A DNA stretch of 64,000 bases from an uncultured Dysosmobacter sp. (GCA_934590165.1 CAKTOO010000005.1:1-64000); one strand, 5' to 3'. Positions 51,569 through 61,415 are shown, numbered from the stretch's first letter. Notes: generated by a model from the letters alone, not told the origin. Made by a program: numbers and translations.

Positions 51569-51874
51569 GAAAAAATGAATTGGCGCAGCGAAAAACCTTG
51601 ACGAACTTCAGTTCTTCTGGTACGCTAGATAAGTGGGGCATTTTTTCGGAAATGTGCCCACTGCGCCATGTTCAGATTTGATTTCCCAGGAAATCAAGGC
51701 TGGCAAAATTACTTTTTGTAACCAGGGCCTGTGATATGGGGGCCTGGCGATATACGGATGGCGAAAGGTCATGACCAATTGGGCACCATGCGCGAGCAGA
51801 CTGCTCCATTGGCCATGATACCTCGCTGCCGGAGCGGCCGAAAGACCGCAACTCTAAAAATAGGAGGATTTACC
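51569..51874 (+). ncRNA. Structured intergenic RNA between rpsZ and rpsH (candidate leader)
   Basis: About 300 nt without a gene inside the spc operon, where gaps are normally under 30 nt. TGGCGCAG (51581-51588) pairs with CTGCGCCA (51661-51668) and encloses GAAC-TTCA-GTTC and GTGGGGCA/TGTGCCCAC, which gives a three-way junction. Further stems are GATTTCC/GGAAATC (51679-51695), CAGGGCC/GGCCTGG (about 51723-51746) and a long stem GGTCATGACCAAT/ATTGGCCATGATACC capped by GAGCA/TGCTC (about 51768-51822). A weak promoter TTGACG-17-TACGCT begins at 51599. It is either an autoregulatory leader for rpsH-rplF or a processing module. Confidence 0.5.
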
Positions 51875-52273
51875 ATGCATATCACCGATCCTGTTGCGGA
51901 TATGCTGACCCGCATCCGCAACGCCAACAGTGCGAAGCACGACACCGTTGATGTTCCCGCCTCCAACATGAAGAAGAGCATCGCTCAGATCCTGCTGGAT
52001 GAGGGCTACATCAAGAACTTCCAGATCGTGGACGATGGCACCCAGGGTGTCATTCACATCACGCTGAAGTACAACGCGGGCAAGGAAAAGGTCATTACTG
52101 GCCTGCGCCGCGTTTCCAAGCCCGGCCTGCGCGTTTATGTGGGTGCTGATGAGCTGCCCCGCGTGCTGCGTGGCCTGGGTATCGCAATCATCTCTACGTC
52201 CAAGGGCGTCATGACCGACAAGAAGGCTCGCGAGCTGCATGTCGGCGGCGAGGTCCTGGCATTCGTCTGGTAA
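51875..52273 (+). CDS. rpsH: 30S ribosomal protein S8
   Basis: A 132-aa S8, a primary 16S rRNA binder that in E. coli also represses the spc operon. '[18 protein letters not shown]' and '[31 protein letters not shown]' mark the family. The ATG at 51875 follows TAGGAGGA; upstream in-frame starts lie in the structured gap and are not used. Confidence 0.99.
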   Translation: MHITDPVADMLTRIRNANSAKHDTVDVPASNMKKSIAQILLDEGYIKNFQIVDDGTQGVIHITLKYNAGKEKVITGLRRVSKPGLRVYVGADELPRVLRGLGIAIISTSKGVMTDKKARELHVGGEVLAFVW

Positions 52274-52289
52274 GGAGGGCAAACGAACA

Positions 52290-52835
52290 ATGTCTAGAAT
52301 TGGCAGAATGCCCATTACCGTTCCCGCCGGCGTGACTGTTTCCATCGCCGATGGTAATGTGGTTACCGTAAAGGGTCCCAAGGGCGAGCTGAAGCGCGCG
52401 CTGCGCCCCGAGATGATCATTAAGCAGGAAGGCAGCACGATCACCGTTGAGCGTCCTTCCGACGACAAGCTGCACCGCAGCCTGCACGGCCTGACCCGTA
52501 CTCTGCTCCACAATATGATCATCGGCGTGACCGATGGTTTCAAGAAGGAGCTGGAGGTCAACGGCGTTGGTTACCGTGTGGCCAAGGAGGGCAAGAACCT
52601 GGTTATGAACCTGGGCTTCTCTCACCAGGTGATCGTTCCTGAGATCGAGGGCATCACCATCGATGTCCCCGCTCCCAATAAAATCGTTATCAACGGATGT
52701 GACAAGCAGGGTGTCGGCCAGTTCGCTGCCGAGGTCCGTGAGAAGCGTCCTCCCGAGCCGTATAAGGGCAAGGGCATCAAGTATGCCGACGAAGTGATCC
52801 GTCGCAAGGTCGGCAAGACCGGCGCTAAGAAGTAA
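52290..52835 (+). CDS. rplF: 50S ribosomal protein L6
   Basis: A 181-aa L6 near the factor-binding site. It begins [19 protein letters not shown] and has the C-terminal '[28 protein letters not shown]'. TAAGGAGGG precedes the ATG at 52290. Confidence 0.99.
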   Translation: MSRIGRMPITVPAGVTVSIADGNVVTVKGPKGELKRALRPEMIIKQEGSTITVERPSDDKLHRSLHGLTRTLLHNMIIGVTDGFKKELEVNGVGYRVAKEGKNLVMNLGFSHQVIVPEIEGITIDVPAPNKIVINGCDKQGVGQFAAEVREKRPPEPYKGKGIKYADEVIRRKVGKTGAKK

Positions 52836-52849
52836 GGAGGTGTGCCGAT

Positions 52850-53209
52850 ATGATTAAGAGACCCAATACCAATGCTCAGCGCCTCAAGCGCCACAAGCGT
52901 GTCCGCGCCAAGATCTCTGGCACCCCCGAGATGCCGCGCCTGAATGTGTTCCGTAGCGAAGCCAACATCTACGCCCAGGTCATCGATGATGTCAACGGCG
53001 TGACTCTGGTTTCTGCATCCTCTCTGGATAAGGCCATCGAAGGTTACGGCGGCAATGTTGCCGCTGCCACCGCTGTTGGCAAGCTGGTTGCCGAGCGCGC
53101 TCTGGCCAAGGGTATCGAGAACGTGGTCTTCGACCGCGGCGGTTACCTGTATCACGGCCGCGTGCAGGCTCTGGCCGAAGGTGCCCGTGAGGGCGGCCTG
53201 AAGTTTTAA
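52850..53209 (+). CDS. rplR: 50S ribosomal protein L18
   Basis: A 119-aa 5S rRNA-binding L18. '[26 protein letters not shown]' and '[28 protein letters not shown]' are conserved. TAAGGAGGTG precedes the ATG. Confidence 0.99.
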   Translation: MIKRPNTNAQRLKRHKRVRAKISGTPEMPRLNVFRSEANIYAQVIDDVNGVTLVSASSLDKAIEGYGGNVAAATAVGKLVAERALAKGIENVVFDRGGYLYHGRVQALAEGAREGGLKF

Positions 53210-53229
53210 TCGGAGGGAGGAACAACAAA

Positions 53230-53730
53230 ATGCCTAGATTTGAAAGAGAACAGAGCGAGTATATCGAGAAAGTTGTGTCCTTGAACCGTGTTTCCAAGAC
53301 CGTCAAGGGCGGCCGCGTGATGAAATTTTCTGCCCTGGTCGTCGTTGGCGACGGTAAGGGCAAGGTCGGCTATGGCCTGGGCAAGGCCGCTGAGGTCCCC
53401 GAGGCTATCCGCAAGGGCATCGAAGCCGCCAAGAAGAACATGATCACTGTGACCCTGTCCGGTACCACCATTCCCCACGAGACCATCGGTGTGGCCGGCG
53501 CCGGCCGCGTGCTGATGAAGCCCGCTGCCCCCGGTACCGGTGTTATCGCCGGCGGTGCTGTCCGTGCCGTCGTCGAAGCCGCAGGCATCAAGGATATTCG
53601 TTCCAAGTGCCTGCGTTCCAACAACCCCAACAACGTTGTCGCCGCCGCTTTCGAGGGCCTCAAGAGCATGCGTGGTCCCGAGGAAGTCGCCCGCATCCGC
53701 GGTAAGAGCGTCGAAGAGATCGTGGGTTAA
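53230..53730 (+). CDS. rpsE: 30S ribosomal protein S5
   Basis: A 166-aa S5 at the mRNA entry and decoding region. '[38 protein letters not shown]' carries the region where spectinomycin-resistance changes arise in other species. GGAGGGAGGA precedes the ATG. Confidence 0.99.
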   Translation: MPRFEREQSEYIEKVVSLNRVSKTVKGGRVMKFSALVVVGDGKGKVGYGLGKAAEVPEAIRKGIEAAKKNMITVTLSGTTIPHETIGVAGAGRVLMKPAAPGTGVIAGGAVRAVVEAAGIKDIRSKCLRSNNPNNVVAAAFEGLKSMRGPEEVARIRGKSVEEIVG

Positions 53731-53743
53731 GGAGGCGCTGAAC

Positions 53744-53926
53744 ATGGCAAACTTGAATATTAAGCTCGTCAAGAGCCTGAATGGCCGCCTGGAAAAGCAG
53801 GTCGCCACCGCTCATTCCCTGGGTCTGCGCAAGATCGGTGACATCACCGTGCAGCCCGACAACGATCAGACCCGCGGCAAGATCGCCAAAATCGGCTATC
53901 TTCTGCAGGTCACTGAAGTGAAGTAA
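53744..53926 (+). CDS. rpmD: 50S ribosomal protein L30
   Basis: A 60-aa L30 with '[43 protein letters not shown]'. The ATG at 53744 follows AAGGAGGCG; the longer frame from 53540 overlaps rpsE and is not real. Confidence 0.98.
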   Translation: MANLNIKLVKSLNGRLEKQVATAHSLGLRKIGDITVQPDNDQTRGKIAKIGYLLQVTEVK

Positions 53927-53940
53927 GGAGGCACGGAATT

Positions 53941-54381
53941 ATGAAACTGAGCGAACTGTCTCCCGCCGAGGGCTCCGTCCGCGAGGCCTACCGTAAGGGC
54001 CGCGGTGCCGGCTCCGGCAATGGCAAGACCGGCGGCCGCGGCCACAAAGGCCAGAAGGCCCGTTCCGGCGGCAAGATCCGCATTGGCTTCGAAGGCGGCC
54101 AGATGCCTCTGGCCCGCCGTATCCCCAAGCGCGGCTTCAACAATATTTTCGCAAAGCCCCTGGAGATCATCAACCTGAGCGCTCTGAACGCCTTTGAGGA
54201 CGGCGAGACCGTTACTGTCGAGACTCTGCTGGCCAAGGGCATCCTTTCCAAGTGCGAATATGGCTACAAGGTCCTGGGCAACGGCAAGCTGTCCAAGAAG
54301 GTCACCGTCAAGGCTTCTGCTTTCTCCGCTTCTGCCAAGGAGGCTATCGAGGCAGCTGGCGGAAAGGCAGAGGTGATGTAA
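53941..54381 (+). CDS. rplO: 50S ribosomal protein L15
   Basis: A 146-aa L15 with the Gly-rich N-terminal part '[25 protein letters not shown]' and '[17 protein letters not shown]'. AAGGAGGCAC precedes the ATG. secY starts 1 nt after its stop codon. Confidence 0.99.
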   Translation: MKLSELSPAEGSVREAYRKGRGAGSGNGKTGGRGHKGQKARSGGKIRIGFEGGQMPLARRIPKRGFNNIFAKPLEIINLSALNAFEDGETVTVETLLAKGILSKCEYGYKVLGNGKLSKKVTVKASAFSASAKEAIEAAGGKAEVM

Positions 54382-54382
54382 C

Positions 54383-55678
54383 GTGATCCAGACGATTCGC
54401 AAGGCATGGGGCATCCCCGAGCTGCGGAAAAAGATCATCTTTACACTCCTCATTCTGCTGATCTTCCGGATCGGCAACGCTATTACGGTCCCCTATGTCA
54501 ATACGGCTGCCCTGAAGGCCCAACTGGACGTGATGGGCGCCACCATCCTTGGCCTGTACAACGTGATGAGCGGCGGCGCCTTTGCCAGCGCCACGGTGTT
54601 CGCCCTGAGCATCCAGCCCTATATCAACAGTTCCATCATCATCCAACTGCTGACCGTTGCCATTCCCGCTCTGGAGCGGCTGGCCCGTGACGGCGGCGAG
54701 GAAGGCCGGAAGAAGATTCAGGCCATCACCCGTTACACCACTGTGGGTATCGCGGTGCTGCAGTCCGTTGGCTACTATATGATGATGAAGAACTATCATC
54801 TGCTGCAGCCCGGTGCTGAGGGCATCTGGCCCGCACTGGTCATTATTGTGACCTTCATTGCCGGTTCCTCTTTCGTCATGTGGATGGGCGAGCAGGTCAC
54901 GGAGTTCGGCGTCGGCAACGGCATTTCCATCATCCTGTTTGCCGGCATTCTGTCCCGGGTCCCCGTCATGGTCTCCCAGGGCATCTCCTTTGGTATGCAG
55001 AAGCCCGTCAACTGGCTGTGGGTCGCCCTGCTGGTGGTGGCCATGCTGGCTCTGGTGGTGTTCATCGTCTTCATCAATGACGCCGAGCGCCGCATCCCCG
55101 TCCAGTATGCTAAGCGCCAGGTGGGCCGCAAGATGTATGGCGGTCAGAGCACGAACCTGCCCATGAAGGTGAATATGTCCGGCGTTCTGCCTGTCATCTT
55201 CGCCCAGAGCATCGCATCCCTGCCCATCACCATCTGGACCTTCATCGGCATCCCCACCCAGGAGGAGAGTCCCATCGCGTACAGCATTTACCAGGCCATT
55301 GATACCAAGTCCATCATCTATATGGTGGTGTACTTCATCATGATCATTGGCTTCAGCTATTTCTATTCCAGCATTCAGTTCAACCCCGTTGAGATTGCCA
55401 ACAACCTGAAGAAGCAGGGCGGCTTTATCCCTGGCTTCCGGCCTGGCAAGCCCACGGTTGACTTCATCAAGAAGGTGCTTAACAAGATCACCCTGTTCGG
55501 CGCCATCTATCTGGGCATCGTGGCCATCTGCCCCCTGATCCTGGGCAAGATCGTCGGTAACTCCTCTTTGGCTATCGGTGGTACTTCCGTCATCATCGTG
55601 GTCGGCGTGGCTCTGGAGACCGTGAAGGCTCTGGAATCCCAGATGCTGATGCGTCAGTACAAGGGCTTCCTGGAATAA
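54383..55678 (+). CDS. secY: Protein translocase subunit SecY
   Basis: A 431-aa channel subunit of the Sec translocon with about ten membrane helices. Conserved parts include 'ITVPYVNTAAL', 'PYINSSIIIQLLTVAIPALERL' and 'MKVNMSGVLPVIFAQSIASLP'. The start is GTG at 54383 with AGAGGTG inside the end of rplO. Its SecG partner is encoded at 62192. Confidence 0.99.
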   Translation: MIQTIRKAWGIPELRKKIIFTLLILLIFRIGNAITVPYVNTAALKAQLDVMGATILGLYNVMSGGAFASATVFALSIQPYINSSIIIQLLTVAIPALERLARDGGEEGRKKIQAITRYTTVGIAVLQSVGYYMMMKNYHLLQPGAEGIWPALVIIVTFIAGSSFVMWMGEQVTEFGVGNGISIILFAGILSRVPVMVSQGISFGMQKPVNWLWVALLVVAMLALVVFIVFINDAERRIPVQYAKRQVGRKMYGGQSTNLPMKVNMSGVLPVIFAQSIASLPITIWTFIGIPTQEESPIAYSIYQAIDTKSIIYMVVYFIMIIGFSYFYSSIQFNPVEIANNLKKQGGFIPGFRPGKPTVDFIKKVLNKITLFGAIYLGIVAICPLILGKIVGNSSLAIGGTSVIIVVGVALETVKALESQMLMRQYKGFLE

Positions 55679-55691
55679 GAAAGGGATCCTC

Positions 55692-56324
55692 ATGAAACTG
55701 ATTCTGCTGGGCGCCCCCGGCGCCGGCAAAGGAACACAGGCGGATATCCTGTGCAAAGAGCTGAACATTCCCACCATCTCCACTGGCAACATTCTTCGCG
55801 CCGCCATCAAAAACGGCACGCCCGTCGGTATGCAGGCGGAAGCCTACATGAAGGCCGGCAAGCTGGTGCCCGATGAGGTCATCATCGACATCATTCACGA
55901 CCGTGTGGCGGAAGCGGACTGTGCCAAGGGCTATATTCTGGACGGTGTGCCCCGCACCATCGCCCAGGCGGAGGCCCTGGAGAAGGCCGGGATCGTGTTT
56001 GACGACGTTATCTCCATTGAGATCTCCGATGAGACCATTATGGAGCGTATGACTGGCCGCCGGGTCTGTGAACACTGCGGTACCAGCTACCATCTGGTGG
56101 CTGTGCCGCCCAAGATCCCCGGTGTCTGCGACAAGTGCGGTGGCAAACTGGTCCAGCGCCATGATGATGAACCCGAGACGGTGAAGCACCGCCTTGAGGT
56201 CTATCATAAGGAGACAGAGCCCCTGAAGGACTTCTACGCCAAGCGCGGTCTCCTGAAGTCTGTGGAGAACCAGCCCACCGTGGCTGCCACTTCCCAGGCT
56301 ATCCTCCACGCACTGGGGAGATGA
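55692..56324 (+). CDS. adk: Adenylate kinase
   Basis: A 210-aa enzyme that interconverts ATP + AMP and 2 ADP. The P-loop GAPGAGKGTQ is at residues 7-16, 'DGVPRT' follows and the LID domain has a zinc site (CEHC near 127 and CDKC near 147), as in Gram-positive forms. AAAGGGATC precedes the ATG. map follows after 4 nt. Confidence 0.99.
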   Translation: MKLILLGAPGAGKGTQADILCKELNIPTISTGNILRAAIKNGTPVGMQAEAYMKAGKLVPDEVIIDIIHDRVAEADCAKGYILDGVPRTIAQAEALEKAGIVFDDVISIEISDETIMERMTGRRVCEHCGTSYHLVAVPPKIPGVCDKCGGKLVQRHDDEPETVKHRLEVYHKETEPLKDFYAKRGLLKSVENQPTVAATSQAILHALGR

Positions 56325-56328
56325 GCGT

Positions 56329-57081
56329 ATGATCACACTCAAATCGCCCCATGAGATCGAACTGATGCGCCGTGCCGGAAAAATTACCGCGGCTGCCCGT
56401 GCGTTAGCAGGGGAAATGGTAAGGCCCGGCGTAACAACCCAGGAGATCGACCGTGCGGTGGAACACTTTATCCGTAAGCAAGGCGCGGTCCCGTCCTTCC
56501 TCCACTATAACGGCTATCCGGCCAGCGCCTGCATCAGCGTCAACGATGAGATCATCCACGGCATTCCGGGCAAACGGGTGCTGCAGGAGGGCGATATCGT
56601 CAGCGTGGATGTGGGAGCCTATATTGGAGGATTTCACGGAGACTGTGCGGCCACCTTTCCCTGCGGAAGCATCTCTCCCGAAGCCCAAGACCTGATCGAT
56701 GTAACCAGGCAGAGCTTTTTCGAGGGTATCCGCTACGCGAAGGAGGGCCACCGGCTGCTGGATATCTCCGCAGCCATTCAGCAGTATGTGGAAAGCCACG
56801 GGTACTCCATTGTCCGGGAATACGTCGGTCACGGCGTGGGCCAGGCGATGCATGAGGCACCGGAGATCCCCAACTACGGCCATCCCGGCCGGGGACCCCG
56901 GCTGCTCCGGGGCATGACCCTTGCAATCGAACCCATGGTGAACGCCGGCAGCGCCGCCATTCAACAGCTCTCTGACGGTTGGACCGTCAAGACGCTGGAC
57001 GGCAAGTGGGCGGCCCACTATGAGAATACGATCCTGATTACCGATGGCGAGCCTGAGATTTTGACGGCTCCCGCCATCTGA
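56329..57081 (+). CDS. map: Methionine aminopeptidase, type I
   Basis: A 250-aa enzyme that removes the initiator Met. The five metal ligands can be placed: two Asp in 'VSVDVGAYIGGFHGDCAAT', His in 'GHGVGQAMHEAP', Glu in 'LAIEPMV' and Glu in 'ENTILITDGEPEIL'. It starts 4 nt after adk and its stop codon overlaps the next start codon by 1 nt. Confidence 0.99.
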   Translation: MITLKSPHEIELMRRAGKITAAARALAGEMVRPGVTTQEIDRAVEHFIRKQGAVPSFLHYNGYPASACISVNDEIIHGIPGKRVLQEGDIVSVDVGAYIGGFHGDCAATFPCGSISPEAQDLIDVTRQSFFEGIRYAKEGHRLLDISAAIQQYVESHGYSIVREYVGHGVGQAMHEAPEIPNYGHPGRGPRLLRGMTLAIEPMVNAGSAAIQQLSDGWTVKTLDGKWAAHYENTILITDGEPEILTAPAI

Positions 57082-57383
57082 TGGGTAAGAAGAAACGTAT
57101 GGAAATTGCAAAATCAAATATTGTTCGATCTGATGCCGGCAGAGATAAGGGAAAGCTCTTCGTCGTCCTTTCGGTGGAGGGGGAGTACCTTCTGCTGGCA
57201 GACGGAAAAAGCAGGAAAGTGGAATCACCCAAGCGCAAAAAGCGCAGGCATGTGCTGTTTGTGGCGGAGGATGATACTCGCCTTTCCAACAAGATCAAAA
57301 GCGAAGAAAAAATCACCAACAGTGAACTTCGCAGGACCCTCGCGGCTTACCGCGAGGAGGTTCATCCGGACCAGGAGGGATAA
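57081..57383 (+). CDS. KOW-domain RNA-binding protein (L14e/L24-like)
   Basis: A 100-aa basic protein with an N-terminal KOW-type segment ('IVRSDAGRDKGKLFVVLSVEGEYLLLADGKSRKVE', about residues 13-47) and a basic 'SPKRKKRRHV' stretch. Such proteins sit between map and infA in many Firmicutes and are probably ribosome- or RNA-associated; no precise role is established. It overlaps map by 1 nt (TGATG). Confidence 0.88.
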   Translation: MGKKKRMEIAKSNIVRSDAGRDKGKLFVVLSVEGEYLLLADGKSRKVESPKRKKRRHVLFVAEDDTRLSNKIKSEEKITNSELRRTLAAYREEVHPDQEG

Positions 57384-57386
57384 CGT

Positions 57387-57605
57387 TTGGCAAAATCCGA
57401 CATGATTGAAGTGGAAGGCGTAGTGGTGGAATCCCTGCCTAACACGACGTTCCAGGTAGACATTGGAAATGGACACACGATTCTGGCGCATATTTCCGGA
57501 AAACTCAGAATGAATTTCATCAGGATTCTGCCCGGCGACAAGGTCACGGTGGAGATGTCCCCGTACGATCTGACCCGCGGCCGGATCACCTGGCGCAGCA
57601 AGTAA
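57387..57605 (+). CDS. infA: Translation initiation factor IF-1 (TTG start)
   Basis: A 72-aa OB-fold factor that blocks the A site during initiation. '[62 protein letters not shown]' is nearly canonical. The start is TTG at 57387 with AGGAGGG 7 nt upstream; the next ATG (codon 6) would cut the conserved N-terminus. Confidence 0.97.
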   Translation: MAKSDMIEVEGVVVESLPNTTFQVDIGNGHTILAHISGKLRMNFIRILPGDKVTVEMSPYDLTRGRITWRSK

Positions 57606-57642
57606 GCTGTGTCCGGCGAAAGAAATGACTTGAAACCGCTGA

Positions 57643-57774
<132 letters not shown>

Positions 57775-57800
57775 CATTTAATTGGAGGTGCTTTAAGAGT

Positions 57801-58166
57801 ATGGCACGTATTGCCGGTATTGACCTGCCGAAGGATAAGCGCATTGAGATCGGCCTCACCTATATCTACGGCATTGGCAGAAAGAGCGCCAAGGACATCC
57901 TGGCGCAGACGGGCATCAACCCCGACACCCGCGTCAAGGACCTGACCGATGCTGAGGAGCAGCAGCTCCGTGACGCCATCGACGCTTATACCGTCGAAGG
58001 CGACCTGCGCCGCCAGACCGCCCTGGACATCAAGCGCCTGAGTGAGATCGGCTGCTATCGCGGCATCCGTCACCGCAAGGGCTTGCCCGTCCGCGGCCAG
58101 CGCAGCAAGACCAACGCAAGAACCCGCAAGGGTCCCAAGAAGACCATTGCGAACAAGAAGAAGTAA
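57801..58166 (+). CDS. rpsM: 30S ribosomal protein S13
   Basis: A 121-aa S13 of the 30S head. '[30 protein letters not shown]' and '[29 protein letters not shown]' are typical. TTGGAGGTG precedes the ATG. Confidence 0.99.
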   Translation: MARIAGIDLPKDKRIEIGLTYIYGIGRKSAKDILAQTGINPDTRVKDLTDAEEQQLRDAIDAYTVEGDLRRQTALDIKRLSEIGCYRGIRHRKGLPVRGQRSKTNARTRKGPKKTIANKKK

Positions 58167-58181
58167 GGAGGGAGAACGAAA

Positions 58182-58586
58182 ATGGCAACTGCAAAAGCAA
58201 CCGGCAAAAAAGTTATCCGCCGCCGCCGCGAAAAGAAGAACATTGAGCGTGGCCAGGTCCATATCCGTTCTTCTTTCAATAACACCATGGTGACTGTCAC
58301 CGACACCCAGGGCAACGCCCTGTCTTGGGCTTCTTCCGGCGGCCTCGGCTTCCGGGGCAGCAAGAAGTCCACTCCCTTCGCCGCTCAGACCGCCGCCGAG
58401 ACGGCTGCCCGCGCCGCGATGGAGCACGGCCTGAAGACCGTTGAGGTCTTCGTCAAGGGCCCCGGCCAGGGCCGTGAGGCTGCTATTCGCGCACTGCAGG
58501 CCGTGGGCCTGGAAGTGACCATGATCAAGGACGTCACTCCCATCCCCCACAACGGCTGCCGTCCCCCCAAGCGTCGTCGCGTCTAA
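58182..58586 (+). CDS. rpsK: 30S ribosomal protein S11
   Basis: A 134-aa S11 of the platform. '[46 protein letters not shown]' and '[10 protein letters not shown]' are conserved. AAGGAGGGAG precedes the ATG. Confidence 0.99.
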   Translation: MATAKATGKKVIRRRREKKNIERGQVHIRSSFNNTMVTVTDTQGNALSWASSGGLGFRGSKKSTPFAAQTAAETAARAAMEHGLKTVEVFVKGPGQGREAAIRALQAVGLEVTMIKDVTPIPHNGCRPPKRRRV

Positions 58587-58610
58587 TCGAAAGAGGAGGT
58601 AACAAGCAAT

Positions 58611-59237
58611 ATGGCAAGATATACCGGCGCAGTCTGCCGCCTTTGCCGCAGAGAGGGCCAGAAGCTCTTCCTGAAGGGCGACCGCTGCTATACGGACAAG
58701 TGCTCCATCGAGCGTCGTGGTTACGCTCCCGGAATGCACGGCAATGCGAGAAACAAGAAGCTCAGCGAATATGGCCTGCAGCTGCGTGAAAAGCAGAAGG
58801 CCAAGCGCTATTATGGCGTTCTGGAGAGCCAGTTCCGTGATTACTATGAGATGGCCAACCAGAAGGCCGGTGTCACCGGCACCAACCTGCTGTCCATTCT
58901 GGAGACCCGCCTGGATAACGTGGTCTACCGCCTGGGCTTTGCCATGAGCCGCGCTGAGTCCCGTCAGCTGGTCCGTCACGGCCACTTCACCGTCAACGGC
59001 AAGAAGGTCGATATTCCCTCTTACCTGGTGAAGCCCGGTGATGTCATCGAGCTGAAGGAAGGCTCCCGCAGCCTGGACAAGTTCAAGGGGTCTCTGGAGG
59101 CCAATGCTTCCCGCGTGGTCCCCAAGTGGCTGGAAGTGGACAAGAACAACGTGGCCAAGGTTGTCGCAGAACCCGCCCGCGAGGACATCGATCTTCCCAT
59201 CGAGGAACACCTCATCGTCGAGTTGTACTCCAAGTAA
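58611..59237 (+). CDS. rpsD: 30S ribosomal protein S4 (zinc form)
   Basis: A 208-aa S4, an assembly initiator that regulates the alpha operon in some bacteria. The N-terminal '[23 protein letters not shown]' gives a four-Cys zinc site (C+ form), and the S4 RNA-binding domain is '[33 protein letters not shown]'. Unlike Bacillus, rpsD stays inside the cluster here. GAGGAGG precedes the ATG. Confidence 0.99.
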   Translation: MARYTGAVCRLCRREGQKLFLKGDRCYTDKCSIERRGYAPGMHGNARNKKLSEYGLQLREKQKAKRYYGVLESQFRDYYEMANQKAGVTGTNLLSILETRLDNVVYRLGFAMSRAESRQLVRHGHFTVNGKKVDIPSYLVKPGDVIELKEGSRSLDKFKGSLEANASRVVPKWLEVDKNNVAKVVAEPAREDIDLPIEEHLIVELYSK

Positions 59238-59321
59238 TTGGAGGATACCCTCGAGAATGGTACGAAGATTCCGCGGCGTGCTCTGCACTGCCGCAATGAG
59301 AAGATGAAGGAGGGTAACTGC

Positions 59322-60272
59322 ATGATCGAAATTGAAAAGCCCCAGATTGTATGCACCGAAACTCCGGGCGATGCCACTTACGGCAAGTACGTGGTAGAGC
59401 CTCTGGAGCGCGGCTACGGCACCACTCTGGGCAATGCGCTCCGCCGCATTATGCTTTCCTCTCTGCCCGGCACCGCTCCGACCACTATTAAGATTGCCGG
59501 TGTCCAGCATGAGTTTTCCACCGTTCCCGGTGTGAAGGAAGACGTGACGGAGATCGTCTTAAATGTGAAGGGCCTCCTGACCAAGCTGCACAGCGAGACT
59601 GTGAAAACAGTCTATATCGAAGCGGTCGGCCCCTGCGAAGTCACTGCCGGCGACATCAAGGCCGACGGTGAGGTCGAGGTGCTGAATCCCGATATGCACA
59701 TTGCCACCCTGGATAATGGTGCCACTCTGAACATGGAGATCACCCTGTCCCACGGCCGCGGCTATGTGCCTGCGGACCGGAACAAGCCCCAGCAGAATGT
59801 CATCGGCACCATCGCCGTGGACTCTATTTACACTCCTGTGTACAAGGTGAACTACACCGTGGAGCCTACCCGCGTGGGCGCTTCCAGCGACTTTGACAAG
59901 CTGACGCTGGAAGTCTGGACCGACGGAACCATCTCCGCCCGGGACGCTGTGTCCCTGGGTGCCAAGATTCTGTGCGACCACTTTACCCTCTTCACTGATC
60001 TCTCTGAGAACGTGGGCAGCAAGCCCACCGTGGTGGAGAAGGCCGAGGCGCAGCGGGACAAGGTGCTGGAACTGACCATCGAAGAGCTGGACCTGAGCGT
60101 CCGGAGCTTCAACTGCCTCAAGCGCGCCAACATCAATACCGTCGAGGACTTGATCTCCAAGACCGAGGACGAGATGATGAAGGTCCGCAACCTGGGCCGC
60201 AAGTCCCTGGAGGAAGTCATCAACAAGTTGGCGATGATGGGTCTCCACCTGGCCGACGAAGAAAACAACTGA
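59322..60272 (+). CDS. rpoA: DNA-directed RNA polymerase alpha subunit
   Basis: A 316-aa alpha subunit. The N-terminal domain ('[20 protein letters not shown]') dimerises and nucleates RNA polymerase; the C-terminal domain ('[30 protein letters not shown]', from about residue 250) contacts UP elements and activators. The ATG at 59322 follows AAGGAGGG; upstream in-frame codons are not conserved. Confidence 0.99.
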   Translation: MIEIEKPQIVCTETPGDATYGKYVVEPLERGYGTTLGNALRRIMLSSLPGTAPTTIKIAGVQHEFSTVPGVKEDVTEIVLNVKGLLTKLHSETVKTVYIEAVGPCEVTAGDIKADGEVEVLNPDMHIATLDNGATLNMEITLSHGRGYVPADRNKPQQNVIGTIAVDSIYTPVYKVNYTVEPTRVGASSDFDKLTLEVWTDGTISARDAVSLGAKILCDHFTLFTDLSENVGSKPTVVEKAEAQRDKVLELTIEELDLSVRSFNCLKRANINTVEDLISKTEDEMMKVRNLGRKSLEEVINKLAMMGLHLADEENN

Positions 60273-60324
60273 TTCCACGCCGGAACCCCCGGCTGACCAA
60301 AATCCTGATAAGGAGGAAACCGAA

Positions 60325-60669
60325 ATGCCCGGAACTCGTAAGCTCGGCAAGACCACTGACCAGCGTATGGCTATGCTGCGTCAGCAGGTCACGGATTTCC
60401 TGGACAACGGAAAGATGGAGACCACCGTCACCCGTGCCAAGGAAATCAAGCCCCTGGCTGAGAAGATGATCACCCTCGGCAAGAAGAGCGACCTGGCTGC
60501 CTATCGGCAGGCCATGAGCTTCATCACCCGCGAGGATGTCTGCAAGAAGCTGTTTAAGGAGATCGCTCCCAGCTATGCGGAGCGCAACGGCGGCTACACC
60601 CGTATCGTCCGCACCGGTGTTCGCCGCGGTGACGCCGCTGAGACTGCAATTATTGAACTTGTAAAATAA
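60325..60669 (+). CDS. rplQ: 50S ribosomal protein L17
   Basis: A 114-aa L17 near the tunnel exit. '[40 protein letters not shown]' and '[24 protein letters not shown]' match the family. The last eight codons (GCA ATT ATT GAA CTT GTA AAA TAA) use A/T-ending codons unlike the rest of the gene, and a G/C-ending version of the same tail lies 114 bp downstream. AAGGAGGAAAC precedes the ATG. Confidence 0.98.
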   Translation: MPGTRKLGKTTDQRMAMLRQQVTDFLDNGKMETTVTRAKEIKPLAEKMITLGKKSDLAAYRQAMSFITREDVCKKLFKEIAPSYAERNGGYTRIVRTGVRRGDAAETAIIELVK

Positions 60670-60785
60670 TTGCAGGCGAAGCGCAAGCTGACACCCGGCC
60701 GCAGGCGGGCGTGTCGAAGCGCGACCGGGCGAGGCCCGGCTCTTGGCGCGAAGACGACTGCCATCATTGAGCTGGTGAAGTAATT
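60640..60785 (+). repeat. Diverged duplicate of the rplQ 3' end flanking a GC-rich insert
   Basis: The 30-nt end of rplQ (60643-60672) is repeated at 60756-60785. The copies agree at 24 of 30 positions and all six differences are in third codon positions, so both encode TAIIELVK and a stop codon. Between them lie palindromes including CCGGGC-GAG-GCCCGG (60725-60739) and a GACAC..GTGTC stem. The second copy has no gene in front of it. Confidence 0.75.
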
Positions 60786-60798
60786 TTTCCTGTGCTTC

Positions 60799-60847
60799 AA
60801 AAAAGCCCTTTGTAATGTGTACCTAGGCACATTACAAAGGGCTTTTT
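60799..60847 (+). terminator. Strong intrinsic terminator of the ribosomal cluster
   Basis: Perfect 20-bp arms (AAAAAGCCCTTTGTAATGTG and its complement) around TACCTAGG, ending in TTTTT. It closes the S10-spc-alpha transcript. Confidence 0.93.
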
Positions 60848-60876
60848 GATTTTTGCAAGACTGGAAGGCACGGCGG

Positions 60877-60904
60877 TTGCAATTATCCGCGAATCTGCTA
60901 TGAT
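60877..60904 (+). promoter_or_regulatory. Probable promoter of the zinc-ribbon protein gene
   Basis: TTGCAA (60877-60882), 16 nt, TATGAT (60899-60904), 26 bp before the start codon. Confidence 0.5.
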
Positions 60905-60930
60905 AAAGGAAAGAGAAGGGAGACGGCGTT

Positions 60931-61305
60931 ATGCAGAAGGTTCGGTGCTATGAATGCGGCAGGCAATATGATTATGACGAGGATGGCTTTTGCCCCAGAT
61001 GCGGTGCCTTTAACCAGCCGCCCCGGGAGATCTGCGTCAGTGCCGATGGCACGGTGGTTCGGGCGGATGGCCTCAATGAGCGCAACCACGCGGATTCCTT
61101 TGTTCACCGGGAGCTCCATGCGGAAAAGCGCCAGCGCCGAAGTACCGGCCTGGACAAAAGCGTGGAGCGCATCCAAAGGGCGGCTCCCACTGCGGGGCGA
61201 ACAGCCGGCAGAAAAAAAGGAAAGCTGGAGAATCCCTTTTTCTGGGTCATTTTTGCCATTATTTTACTGAATTTCCTCAGCGCTTTTCTGCGGGCACTGA
61301 TTTAA
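60931..61305 (+). CDS. Zinc-ribbon protein with C-terminal membrane anchor
   Basis: A 124-aa protein with an N-terminal zinc ribbon (CYEC at residues 5-8 and CPRC near 21-24), a charged middle part and one C-terminal membrane helix ('FFWVIFAIILLNFLSAFL', about 103-120). This tail-anchored form recurs in Clostridia, but no role is known. Single-gene unit; GAGAAGGGAGA precedes the ATG. Confidence 0.75.
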   Translation: MQKVRCYECGRQYDYDEDGFCPRCGAFNQPPREICVSADGTVVRADGLNERNHADSFVHRELHAEKRQRRSTGLDKSVERIQRAAPTAGRTAGRKKGKLENPFFWVIFAIILLNFLSAFLRALI

Positions 61306-61415
61306 GAAGCGAAATGACACGCCGGGGCTTGTCATGGCGTGTCATTTTTTGACAGATGTATTTTCTCATATCCCGCGCAAACTATCCCGGAAGAACACAA
61401 AAGGGAATGGAGCGT

